Below are positions 37,885 to 49,811 of a stretch of 64,000 nt of DNA, one piece after another. A program made the translations under genes and the position numbers. Within the stretch, counting starts at the first letter, position 1; every line of letters starts with the position of its first letter. The stretch lies in the NCBI GenBank assembly GCA_004335835.1, contig RWJK01001904.1, positions 44,766 to 108,765 of the forward strand, read 5' to 3'. The notes under the pieces are model-generated. The model had not been told where the DNA came from. It ran no database searches and worked only from the letters and a program-made list of their open reading frames with translations. The DNA comes from Scenedesmus sp. ARA3. Lineage: Eukaryota; Chlorophyta; Chlorophyceae; Sphaeropleales; Scenedesmaceae.

Positions 37885-37922
<38 letters not shown>

Positions 37923-38918
37923 CGGGATCAACAGCATTTTAGTATTGGGGCTGCTTGCACTTGCAGGACAGCAGGTTGCACAGACTGAGAAGCTCACCAG
38001 CACCATGCGGCCTGCCTGGGGTCACTTCCAAAGCAGAAACACACCATTTACCGCTGCACACATAAGCCAGATACACGACATGTACGGTTGCCGTCATTCT
38101 GGTGAGGTGCTGCAGGTCGGCCTCGTGCTGCCTCTGAATTTTAGTTGGCCTCACATTAGCTGCTGCTGCTGCTGCTGTTGCGCATGTACTGCTTGCAGGA
38201 AAGACATGCTGAGGTTTCCATGCCCATCCTTCATGCAAGACAAGAGCAGGGAGCCCACTATGGCATGTGCGCAGACTGTCCTCTGCCACCAGCTGGTTGC
38301 AGGAACATAGGCTTGCACACCAGTAGCCAGTTCACCAGTGCTGTCAACCTGCATGCAACTGCACTCTGTGCCTCAACGGTTGACATTCTTGCCCTGCCAA
38401 ACAACACAACTCCGTTCCTATCACCTGTGGAAATGGATACTGCCTGCAAGCTGAGGTACTTGCCCTCCTCTGCTGCACTGATCATGCCCCTGGCCTGGCG
38501 CAAACTGACACCAAGCTGCTGCTCCAGCTGGGCCACCAGCTGCAGTGCTGCAGGGGCTGCTAGCAGGAAGCCAGCGCTCCATGTCTCCTTGTCAACACCT
38601 TTGATGCAAGTGCGCAGACGTGCAAGCAGAGCTGGGGATCAGGGAGCGTGCTAAGCGAGGTGACTCAGCAGCAGATGCAACAGCTGCTGCCCCGTGCCAC
38701 ATGTTACTCAAGCTGTGGCTGAGCTCAGCAAGCCTGACAGACAACTGTGTGACAGAGTTATTGCTAAAGCTGTCACCTGTGTGGAATCCAAGGTGGTTGT
38801 AGTGAAGGAAGAAGCTGGGCGCCCTGAACACAGCAGTGAGCTTGTCCAGAGTTGGGCCGCTGCACCCAGCTAGAGCCGCCTTTCTAACATCAAAAACTGA
38901 TACATATGAGCATGACAT
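34711..38918 (-). CDS. Gfd2/YDR514C-type DEDDh 3'-5' exonuclease-like protein
   Basis: Seven exons: 38918-38777, 38598-38425, 37881-37820, 37431-37144, 36808-36668, 36283-35620, 35336-34711; 698 residues. The RNase H-like exonuclease core shows Asp183-x-Glu185 (MFLSLDFEWW), a middle Asp290 (LGHGMNSDIE) and the late His488/Asp493 pair (HNAGNDARFTMEAFL), which together form a DEDDh site. The wording LSLDFEWWER...ILEVGW is that of the Gfd2/YDR514C family, thought to act on RNA; the substrate here is unknown. A 180-residue acidic, Gly/Ser-rich insert with a Gln run separates the last catalytic blocks, and the C-terminal 190 residues are Gly/Ser/Gln-rich and probably disordered. The N-terminal part (HYNHLGFHT...) has no named domain. 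Three acceptors are embedded in CTG runs. Confidence 0.82.
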
Positions 38919-39362
38919 GATCGGCACCAAGAGTAAGCCAGCTCAGAGGAACGTCAGGTGATTACTCTCTGTTCGAATGCCAAAGTGCGTGCCAGGCTAT
39001 CGGGCAGTGTTTGCCCCGATGCTGTACGTGTTCAGCTCGCCAAAGGCGTACAATGACGGCGTGCTATTGTAGCAAACACCTGGGCCCTCAGGATGGCGAA
39101 ACCCTGCGGACCTGCATGACACTCATGTACAGGACACAGCTGCACAGACCAGGTCAAACTTGTCGACATCCTAAACTGATATGTTGTTGCTATTGTGCGT
39201 TACCGGAGGAGTTGGTGGCTGTCAATACCTTGCTGCTGCCACTGGTGCAGCACCACTGCCACTGCTGCTGCAACTTGATTCCTGCACACCTGCATAGTTT
39301 GCTGGCTATCGCTCATTCAACTTCAACTGCATCTTTTACAGCAACACTCTGTGTCTTGAAGC
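38919..39362. promoter_or_regulatory. Divergent promoter, exonuclease (-) / PUB-UBX (+)
   Basis: 444 bp between start codons. No distinct element was recognised. Confidence 0.4.
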
Positions 39363-40286
39363 ATGGATGAAGTCAAAGATAAGTTCAGGGGCCTGTTTGC
39401 TAAAGCTTCCAATGCTGCCAAACAGGCAACCAGCAAGAAGTTTCAAGGCCAGGGCAACAGGCTAGGCACTGCTGAGGTATGCACAGCTGAAAAGAGACTT
39501 TTGTAGTGAAGCTTTCAAACTGCTGTTGAGCTTATGGGTGCTTGTGATATTCAATATACGCTACTCTCCTCCCATGCACTTAGCTGCCGTAGTAGGAATC
39601 TAGTTGAGCCTGTGTTCTGTTTGCAGCCCACAGCTGCGGGCCATAGCACAGATCCACTGCACCCTACACATTGGCTTTTGCTGTTGCCCGTGTGCCATGC
39701 TGAGCAGGAGCATGGAGTCAAGCCCAAGGTACAAGGCCAAGGAACTGTAGCACAATCAGCAGCTGCAGCAGCAAGCCGCAGCAGACCCAACGCTGCAGGC
39801 CGTGCCAGCAGCAGCCAGCAACAGCAACAGCGCGCTACAGCACCTCAGGCAGCAACAGCTTCTGCACAGCTGAAGCCGGCAACCGAGTTCAGCCCCTTCA
39901 CTGCAGTCATAGGTGCGTCACGGAGGGCTGTCTCTTCAACCCACAAAGCAATAGGCCTGCTTCATCAGGGTTGAGTTAGGCCCAGCAGTACAACTGGCTT
40001 CAACGGCATCCAGCACCTGCAACACTTTTGTTCAACTTTTTTTGGTTGCATGTTTTATTTTTCATACATGCATGTCTCATGTGTTGCCTCCGCTAGTGCA
40101 GGTTCTGGTGCAGCACTGTCTGCTCACATCACCCCGCCTGAGGGCACCACCCAGGCAGCAGCAGCAGCAGCAGCAGCGCCGGCACGGCCTGCAGCAGCAC
40201 AGCGGCAGCAGGCAGCACCGTCTTCACCAAACCCAGCGCATACTGGTACCAGCAGCAGTAGCAGCAGCAGCAGACCCAGTGGCTCT

Positions 40287-40317
<31 letters not shown>

Positions 40318-42021
40318 CGCCGCGTGCTGCTGTGACGCCTGCCCAGGTTGAGCAGATGCAGCTGTGCCTTGGGCTGGTGGCGTCGCAGCCTGCTGCTGCC
40401 GGCTGCATGGCGGTGCTCAGCAAGCTGCTTGACAACCTGGCTCGGGCGCCTCAGGTGGGTGCGCAGCTGCTGGGCGTCACAGCGCTTGTACAGTGGCTTC
40501 AGCTTACATCGGAGCCTGGTTAGGCCTGCTGCTTGCACCCCTCTGTCCGTACCGGGACTTTACAGCTGTTCATGCACAACTGCTACCTATTGCTTCATGC
40601 TTGCTTGATGCGCACCAGCTTTTCCACTTTTGTGTGTACGCCTGCCTGCTTGCATGCGGCTGCAGGAGGCAAAGTTCCGCCACATCAGGCTAGGCAATGA
40701 GAAGATCCGCAGCACAGTGGTGGCAGTGGCGGGCGCACTGGACTTCTTGGCAGCAGTAGGCTTCCAGCTGCATGCAGCAGAGCCACCAGGCACATGTGGC
40801 AGCAGCGCAGCAGCAGCAGCAGATGCTGATGACGGCGGGTTTGCAGTGTTCCTGGATGACAGCCAGCTGTCATTAGTAGAAGAGGGGCTGCTGCAGCTGC
40901 AGCAGGCGGCGCTTGCAGCGCAGCACGCCAGCCCGCAGCAGCAGGTGGCAGAGACAGCAACATCGGAAGCAGCAGCATCTACATCAGCTGCTTCCGGTAC
41001 AGCAGCAGCAGGTTCGGCGGCGGAAACAGCAACAGCCAGAACAGCAGCAACAGTGACGTCATCATCAGCAGCAGCAGCAGCAGCAGTTGCACAACCTGCC
41101 AGCACCCCGAGGGACACCCAGGTGCTGCTGCCTGCTGCGCCTGATACTGAAGTGCCAGACTGGTTCTTTGAGCGCACCGGGGCGGAGCTCAAGGCTGAGT
41201 ACATGGCTGCGGTGCAACGCCGCAAGACGGGTGAGAGGCTGCACGCAACTCTGCCTGATCGCTTCGCATATATGTTTTAATACTGCTGGGATGCTGCACA
41301 GCAGCTGCCTGCTAGGTATGATACAGAGAAAACAGCAATCCAGAGCTTCACAGGCAAATACAACGGGCGGGCATGTGTGTTGTCACGTGCCAGCTAACTT
41401 GTAACATAACTGTGTGACCGTGACTGCGGCCCTGCTTCTCGTTGCCGCTGCTGCTCCGCCTGTGCTGCTGCTGCAAGCAGGTGAGGCGCTGGCCAGCAGG
41501 GCCTGGAAGGAGGCGCAGCTGGGCAAGCAGGCCGGGCCTGCGCCCACCACTGCCTGCGTCAGAGTGCGCTTCCCTGAGGTAGGCCGCACCAGACCAGAAG
41601 ATCATTCCTTGGTACTGCTGATGACAGCTGCCGGTGCGTGCTGTTACTGTACTGCTGCTCAAGTGCTGGTGCCTGCACATCAACTTAGCTTCCTTCCGCG
41701 CCAAAACTTCTGCTGCCGCTGCTGCTGCTGCTGCTGCTGCAGGGTGTGTGCCTGCAGGGCCGCTTCCACGGCTCTGAGCCCCTCAGCAGCCTCTTCACCT
41801 GGGTGACTGACGCCCTGGCCTGCCCAGCCACCACATACGAGCTAGTAGGGCCAGACCGAAAGCCCCTGGCTGCTGCAGGCAGCGTGGCAGCAGCAGCGCT
41901 GGCGCCTGCGGTGCTGCTAAACTTTAGGCCGCTGAGTCAGCAGGGGCAGCCCCGGGATGCTGCTGGGTGGCAGCTGTCATTTCTGAGGGGCGAGCTGCTG
42001 CAGCTGGCGCATGCGGACTGA
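39363..42021 (+). CDS. PUB and UBX domain protein (PUX2/UBXN6-like p97/CDC48 cofactor)
   Basis: Six exons: 39363-39476, 39708-39912, 40102-40454, 40666-41230, 41481-41578, 41743-42021; 537 residues. The N-terminus MDEVKDKFRGLF...KKFQGQGNRLG matches plant PUX2. A PUB domain spans about 195-310 (VEQMQLCLGLV, FRHIRLGNEKIRSTV, ALDFLAAVGF) and would bind the CDC48/p97 C-terminal tail. A UBX ubiquitin-like fold follows at about 430-530 (CVRVRFPE, LQGRFHGSEPLSSLFTWV, YELVGP). Such proteins regulate CDC48 hexamers in protein degradation and membrane traffic. Linkers are very rich in Ala, Gln, Ser and Thr because of CAG repeats. Exon 2 might begin earlier at the acceptor before 39627; both keep phase. 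A TGTAA signal lies at 42251. Confidence 0.87.
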
Positions 42022-43065
42022 GGTGTGGAGCCTGTGTACGTTTGCCTAGTCAGAGTTGTGCCAGGCGGCGTGGTTTAGGAGCATAGCGTGGCACATGCTG
42101 ACTGGTCGAACCTCTCACCTCAATGGCTGCAGAATTTATTGAATACTTGGATTTGGTGACGGCAAGTGCGGCACGCACGCTGTCCTGTCCTGTTGAAAGT
42201 GCTGCAGCTCTGTGTGCCTGGCTGTAGCAGCCGCATACTGGGTAGCACTGTGTAACTACTGACACTGACAATGCCACTGTCAGCCTGAGGTCACACGTGT
42301 CACGCGCTGATGCAAATTTTCACTTGATTGCAAATTGTTACTTGAGCGACGGCACCTCACTTGCGCAAGCGCATTGGCAGCACACTGTACACTACCAGAC
42401 TGCGTTGCACAAACCGCGCAGCTTGGCAAAACTAAACGTTCAAAACGCTTTTACAGCGGTACGTTTCAAAACGGGCTGATACGGCAGTGGCACCAGCCAG
42501 CAGCGCTAGGGTTTGAGCTGTCCTCAAGGTTTTCACCGTTGTGGGTCATCCAGGAGTCATGGCAGTGAATCAGATACAAATGATTTATGAATAGCACATG
42601 ATACCTTTACTGTGTACATCGTTCTGGCTGAAGCTAACACGTGTGTTATAGCGGGCAGTCACTGCACTACACTGAATGAAAGCACTAGTGCTTAAGCACA
42701 CGTTACTGCCTCTCAAGTGTGGCAGTGCTTATTCACTCAGTTATTGTTGTAAGCCATACAAATCGCCTGACGAAACGAGCAGGTTATAGTTGAAAGCCAG
42801 GCAAATCACCTGACGCAACGAGCACGTCCATCCGCTTTCCCACCAAGAGGCTGTACAAACCAGCTAAAATCAACGATAGTAAGATGCTCCTTTTGTCTCG
42901 AGTGTGAGCCTTGCCCATGTGAGCAAGCGCGTAGCTTCTGCTGGACAGGAGTTACGAGACTCGTGTACAGCGGGCCCAACGGCCGATGCATGGCCCTTTT
43001 CGCCTTAAAATAGTAAGCACTCAATCTAGTATATGTTAATGAAGGACTGATCATATTCGGCTGGG
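42022..43065. other. Spacer between PUB-UBX and LysM genes
   Basis: About 1.0 kb, AT-rich. Contains TGTAA (42251-42255), a 12-bp palindrome AGCACTAGTGCT near 42683, and a 43-bp direct duplication (about 42751-42825, AAATCGCCTGACG / AAATCACCTGACG). No gene was recognised. Confidence 0.4.
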
Positions 43066-44819
43066 ATGCCCCACTGCAGGGTCCACAACACTACAGTGCA
43101 TGCAGCTGCACTGTCTTGCCTAGGCCTGTGCGCTGCTGCGGCCATTGCCATCTGTGGAGTTGCAGGGATTGGCGAGAAGTGCACTGTGTATGACATGAAA
43201 GACGTTTACAACTCCCAAACGTACCAGGGGACATGCATTAAGGTGAAAGACTGTACATCCAAGGGATGGGGCAGTGCCTCTGGGTACTGCCGTGGGCCCA
43301 ACGAAGACATCCCTGAGGTACAATGCTGCGTCAACGCCGCTTGCTCAGCTCTTGATGGTACACCTGAAATATGCATGTCAACCAACAAGACGTTTGACGA
43401 GCAGTGTCAAGGTGGCAGGTTTGTGCCTGCCGGCACAGCTGCATGCCCATTCAACAAGAGACACTCGGGTGTTGGCACAATCCAGTGCTGCATTCATCCC
43501 AAAGGTACGGCGTCAGATGAGTGGTTGATCAGAGAGGCATAATTTAGCGCATTGATGAGCAAACTTGTCACATAAGCTAACATCAGAACATGACATCCAT
43601 GTTTTGCAGGAGATTGCCAGAATTACACCGTGGAAAGAGGGGACACCCTGGTGCAACTCGCAAAGGTGTACAACACAACATTGGATTGATTTTGCAAAAG
43701 AATCCTGGAATATCAAATCGCAATCTCATCCGTGAAGGACAGGCCCTTCTGATATGTCCCTGGGGCCAAGAACAAAGTGAGTGAGTGAGTGCAATGCGAG
43801 ACCGCTCAGCAGCTCCTGGGAAGTTGAAAAGCCGGAGAGGGCGTGTCCCCCTGGGCTCCATCCCTGTCGACAGTGTGGGGAGGAACTTGAGCCCCAGATG
43901 GAGACCCTGCAGGGGCAGGGGCAATTGAGATTGAAGGTTGCACTGCCCGTTTTGTTGCAATCCCTTTCATATCAAGTCGGGTTTTCACTATATTGTGTAG
44001 TTTCAAGGCCCGCCGTTTCAAGCCCCATGCGGCAAGAGGGGGAGGGCTTGATGGGTAACATGATGATGGTGCCCCATGCGGCATGAGGGGGAGGGGGTCG
44101 GTGTGTATACACACATACGTATGTACCTGAGTAAAATCCGGTCCCGTTGTGCATGATTGTGACAGGATGAGCCAGCCGGGTGAGCTCAACAAGGTTTTTG
44201 CTCTTGTCCACTATCACATAGGACTGTTTGTGCCACTACTGCGGTTGCCAGGTCCCGTCACACCGCCATCACAACCCACATCACCATCACCAACAGCTGT
44301 TACTCCGCCATCACAACCCACATCACCATCACCAACAGATGGGACACACACTGGTGGCGGCCTTGACTCAGCAGGGAAGGCTGCAATAATAGCGGGATGT
44401 TTCGCGGTCGTGGTCGCGTTGATTCCCGTCTACAAGTGCAGCTGCACATGGCGTGGTTTCACAACAGGGCGCAACTCACTGCGTGTTCACAGGCAAGTAC
44501 TGGTGGTTGGCCAGCAGCTGCATCCTTGATGATGATGATTTTTTTGGTTACCAAGGGGGACCCAACTCAATTGCTGGTCACAAAGAAATTGCATGTTGCA
44601 ACCCCGCAGCCTGCAGACGTCCCAGCTTGGGAGTGCTGCAAAGACATTGAGCATTGGCGCATGCTGTTTACTATGCATTGCAGGGGGGAGCAACAAGTGA
44701 CAGCAGTCGCAGGCAATGAAGGCAGAGATGCAGCTGCTTCAGGAAGCAGGGACAGGGCTCGCACAAAAAACACCACAAAGGACACAGCTGCGGGTGATTT
44801 CTACTGCCCAGTGATATAG
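43066..44819 (+). pseudogene. LysM single-pass membrane protein, frame broken in the LysM domain
   Basis: Four exons: 43066-43504, 43610-43776, 44252-44492, 44684-44819. Exon 1 gives a signal-like hydrophobic start and two Cys-rich repeats, each ending in CC (VQCCV, IQCCI), resembling small disulfide clip-like modules. Exon 2 encodes one LysM domain (YTVERGDTLVQLAKVYNTT ... NPGISNRNLIREGQ ... LLIC), which normally binds N-acetylglucosamine polymers such as chitin or peptidoglycan. Reading in phase gives a TGA at 43687-43689; the rest of LysM continues in another frame, consistent with one missing base. Exon 3 gives a Pro/Ser/Thr linker made of a repeated block, then a membrane helix (AAIIAGCFAVVVALIPVY). 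Exon 3 seems to use a GC donor (AG then GCAAGT at 44493). The tail is polar with no kinase. Either a recent pseudogene or a sequence error; about 327 residues if intact. Confidence 0.72.
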
Positions 44820-46987
44820 GCTGCATGACTGAACGACCAGCGACATGTTACAACTTCATGCGCTGACATGTCTGTTACCTGAACAACCGGCAGTATGCGG
44901 AAGAGCTAGCTAGCTGCTATAGCACCCTAACAGAGCAGGATCTGGTCGACTGCATCACAGATTGGATAGTATGGTCAACAGAGGAGTCCCTGGGCAGTGT
45001 GACAACTGCGCGCTCCTCATCCCTGCCGCCTGTCCACAGTGTCCTCAGCCCCGCCACCTGTCCACAATGTAGGGCTGCGGCATCCAGGCATTCTTTGCAT
45101 AGTACACAACACGCAATCTTACTGTCGACAACACGTGTCCACGCATCTGAAAAGGCTTGAACAGGCTGGAGTGATGCAACATGGCCAGCATGGGACATGC
45201 TCATGTGCTTATGACAACAGGCACCGCAGCGGCTGATCATGCACCACATGCGGGCGAAACACAGCCATGCCCTGTGTTGTGCGTGTAGCGGTAACCGGCC
45301 CTCGGCACAGCTGGCAAGGATGCATGTCTGACGCCAGAGAACGACTACCCAGCAGTGCAATGCAGCTGGCTGCATGCACGCTCAGCAGGCTGCAACACCC
45401 ATGGCAACCAGGCATGCACACAGCCGTGGCAAAGGACACCACAGCAAGAAGTTCCTCGCTCAAAGGCGCTTTGTGCAGGACGAGGCAAGTAAAAGGCCAG
45501 GGCCTGTGCACACTTATATAGCAAGTTGCAAACAGTACTTGAAGCCCTGCCGGCCAAACAGCCACAGAGCTGACACTGCTGCTGCTGCAGCACTGCACAG
45601 TTTGGCAACTAGGCGCCTAGCCGGCATGCACACGGCCGCGGAGAAGGGCACCACAGCATAATGCTCCTCACTTACAGACGCTTTGTGCAGGCTGAGGCAA
45701 GTGAAAGGCCAGGACCTGCTCACTGATGCAACAAGATGCAGACAATATATGCAACCCTGCCGCCCAAACTGAACAGCCACAGAGCTGACACCCATGCTGC
45801 TGCAGCGCGGAACAGTACAGGTGCTGCAGCTTGTTGCAACTCCCGCAAACAGGACAAGCAAACTGCCATGCATCCCTGAACCCAGGTTGTGTGCTGAGAC
45901 CGGCTGAAGGGTGCTTGTGGCCTGAGGCCATCATGGCAGCAGCCAACAAGTCACCCGCCAAAGCAGCTGTTGTACACAAGAGCACCTGTAGCAGCTGTAT
46001 TAACAAGCAAAATACGACCCACGGCCTGGCACTGCCCACAAGAAGCAGACACACATACATATGCATTGCTGGAGCGAAGTAGGTGCTCCTTGATACAAAA
46101 GCGTAGAGGAGCCTGGTCGGGCTGGGTGACACAGCAACAGGCGGTTGTAGAGGCCCCACAGCCAAGGTCCAACAAATAGCGCCACCCACCCAGATAGCAG
46201 AAACGTCTAGTTCTAGCTGGTGATGTGGCACAACCCAATGCAACTGGAATGCAACAGGAATGCAACGGGCAGCAGGGCCTTGAAACGTAACAGAACTGCC
46301 TTCCGCAATATGGCTTCCGCAACACAAGCGGACAAGATACACCAACAGTGCTCAGCTGCTCCGTTGCACAGCCGGCTCAGTTTGCCAACAAGCGCATGAT
46401 CCCAAACCCTAGTATAGTGTTGCATTGCAGCCCGCCAGCAACTCCCAGACACAGTTGTCGGGCAATCAAACATCATGACAGAAAGCACACTGTGCAACAA
46501 CAACCACAGAGCGCACTGCAGACACCGGCCGAGCCACATCAGGCAGCTGTGTTTGCATGGTATCAACGCATCCCATCTGTCTGCGTAACATGGCAGAATA
46601 TCAAGTAACAGTCACATCTGCAAGAATCCGCAGCATGTCACAACTCTCCTCGCCGCCACGCAAGTCGTGTATGCGGCCCTTGCATCAAGGCAAGCCAACT
46701 TGCAACCATTGCTGTTGTCAATAATCATTATACTACTGAGAGCAAGCGCTTTAGTTTCTCCAGACTACCAGAGCCAGCAGGCACCCCCCATGCCTCACGG
46801 TGGCAACAAGGCTCCAGCCAGTTTCCAAAACACTACCCACCCAACGCTCAACACCAACACGCAGGAACACACGCTGTCAAACGCTGCTGGCAGCCCTCTG
46901 ACCAACGTGGCCACGGCCCCTGCTTGTACATACATTCCCATACACATGCCGTAACACACACCGTGCTGCTGCTGCCGCTGCCGTCGC
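44820..46987. other. Convergent spacer with 212-bp tandem duplication
   Basis: About 2.2 kb between the LysM and P450 3' ends. No gene was recognised. The middle holds a diverged tandem repeat (45411-45815). Frames on both strands are Cys/His-rich noise without domain signatures. Confidence 0.45.
45411..45815. repeat. Diverged tandem duplication, period about 212 bp
   Basis: Two copies begin GGCATGCACA (45411 and 45623) and share bloc after bloc: GCTTTGTGCAGG, GAGGCAAGT, AAAGGCCAGG and ACAGCCACAGAGCTGACAC. Copies are roughly 75-80 percent identical, so the duplication is older than the 62-bp one. Confidence 0.75.
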
Positions 46988-47696
46988 TCAGCTGCGCGGC
47001 ACCACAGTCACCCAGACGCCGTTGCGTGGCGACAGCGTGATGTTCTGCTGCAGCGCCAGCGGCACCTGCCCCGGCTGCAGCTGGTAAGTCTGGTCCTGGT
47101 ACAGCCGCACCAGCGCGATCTTGGCCTCCTGCAAGCAGCAAGGACCCCCACAGATGCGTAAAAACGTCAGCAAGAGAGCCCTTGAGTTTGAGCGCATGGG
47201 GATGAGCTCAGCATTGCGCCCTGCTGAGGAAGCAAGGCACAAGATAGCCATATACCAAACATGATGCTACACAGAAGCTGTGTCCGCAGCACTGACATGC
47301 CCATCAAATGGCAGGATCACCAAGGCAGGAAAGGCTGGAATATCTTGCACTGCAGCGGCTTGCGTGGGTGCCTGCAATTGATGCTCCGAGCCACCCACCT
47401 GCAGAGCGAAGCGCCAGCCGATGCACCTGCACAGCAACGCAAGCAGACAGGAAGGTGCACATGCTTCAGCCTTTTACCCTCAATGCTCAGCATACACAAC
47501 AGGTTCAAACACCGGCAACAAGCGCATGTCTCGTGCGTCAAGATGAGCCTGTGCTGCTGCGTGCAGTGGATACAGCAATCCAAAGCACATGATGCCAAGG
47601 GCAAGCAAATGATGCCAACATCAGCTCACATGCGGGCGCCAGAGCCGAAGGGTGTCCAGGCGTCAGGGCTCTTAGCGGCCAGGGCAGCTCCCTCCT

Positions 47697-47741
<45 letters not shown>

Positions 47742-49715
47742 GCGGTCACAGACTGATGCACGCTGTCTGTCCAGCAGCAGCCAGAAGTGCTCCAATGATG
47801 GTGAGCACGCAGCAGGTGAGGCAGCCTGCAACGCCAAACCTCCTAGCTGCTCATCACCATGTACATCTGCATCACCCTGAACACAGCTGCCCCACAACTC
47901 ACTCACTAGCCATCCCTGCCTTATGTTGCAATGCATCACCATGCATCACCATGCACCACCATGCACACCAAACATATTCCTAATGCATGCAGCAGCAGCA
48001 GCAGCGCCGCCTGGCCTCACCGGCAGCCAGCGCTCGGGCCTGAACTCCAGCGCTGCGGGCCAGTACTCGGGGTCGCGCTGGTAGCCGTACAGGAAGCTCA
48101 TCACCTGCTGGCCTGCCGGCACGTGCACCTGCAGCAGCAGCACCGCCATTGCGACGACTGAGTCATTGTGTCACTACAATAGCTGGAGTACACAGCCGCC
48201 AACCCACAGCGTACTACTGCTGCTTCTTCATCACCAAGATGCTGCTGCATCACAGCCGAGTCAGCAAACCATGCCCCGATCACGCCAGCACAGCGCATCC
48301 TGTCGATAAGAACGCGCACCCACCTGTGGTGTGAGTGGGAAGCCGCCCGCCTTGACCTCGCGGCTGATCATGGTGGCTGGAGGATACAGCCGCAGCGCCT
48401 CACGCACCACAGCCTCAGCATACGGGAACTGCACGCGGCAGCAGCAGCAGCAGCAGCAGGAAAACACACAGCAGAACATAGTCGGATTGCAGTGGCGGTG
48501 ATGAGAAGGAAGCTGTTGCAGCGCGCCAGGCAGGAGCCACACATCCAGAGCTGGCCGGATGTAGCTGAACATGCACACACGGGATGACATGCTCGACGCG
48601 GCACTCGCTGCTGGCTACAAGCGGCTACTACCACGGCCGCCGCCATAACAGTCTGATGCCAGCCACTGCACAACACTCGGCTGTCAAAGGCAGCATGCAC
48701 AGCAGCTGATCAAACTGTTAACGCCACTGCTTCGCACCTGGTCCAGGTCCTTGTAGGCCACTGCACAACACCCGGCTGTCAAAGGCCGCATGCACAGCAG
48801 TGTCTAAAAATTGACGCCACTGCTTCGCACCTGGTCCAGGTCCTTGTAGGCCACTGCGCAACACCCGGCTGTCAAAGGCAGCATGCACAGCAGCTTTTGT
48901 GACTTTGTAACGCCACAGCGTCGCACCTGGTCCAGGTCCTTGTAGGCCACCTTGCGGCCCCTGCCGTATGCATCCACCTCTGCCAGCAGCCGCGCCTGCA
49001 CCTCGGGGTGAGCCGCGATGTTGTACACGCAGTAGGCCAGCGTGTTGGCAGTCGTCTCGTAGCCTGCGGTGCGGCCGGGTGACAGGTACAAACATGATAG
49101 GTAGGCGATCGGATATTGGAGCATTGGCCAACTGCGTTGGAGGAATTCACTAGGACCTTCACATGGCAATACTGCACACTGGCAGGTACACTGGCAGCGC
49201 ACATCAACAAACGCCTATGCGCAGCGTCCTGTCGTACACTGCTGCTGATAGGGCGAAAGTCCTGCTTGTGCTGCACAGCAGGCGCGGTCAGCAACAAGTG
49301 CAAGGGGCATGCTGTTTGGCCTCACCTGCTAATGTGAAGGTGTTGGCCTGTGCCACGACCTGCACACAACAAGCAGCAGCCAGCAAGGTCAGCGACATTG
49401 TATTGAGGATGCTCACCACGTGTACGTCATAACGTTGAGCAACATCATGCATCTCCCCACCATAGGCTTTGCGCTGATGGCACCTTTCACAGCTGGCGAG
49501 CCACCAGGCGGCTACACACACTGTGCATGGCAGCCAGGCAGCGCAGCCAGCTTGACAATGTAAAATGACACATTCTAGACAAAGCCAGGATTCAAAGGAC
49601 GCTGGTCATGCACAGCATGATAATGTCTTTCATTCAGACACTCACCGCAGCGTCGCTCAGTGCGCTGCCGTTGGTCTTGTCCCTTGTTGTCAGCATCAGC
49701 CCCATGAAGCTGCCT

Positions 49716-49811
<96 letters not shown>

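Noticed and set aside
44533..44820. Frame starting MMMIFLVTKGD as a separate small gene
   Set aside because: Its 3' half is better explained as exon 4 of the LysM gene, joined in phase through a GC donor.
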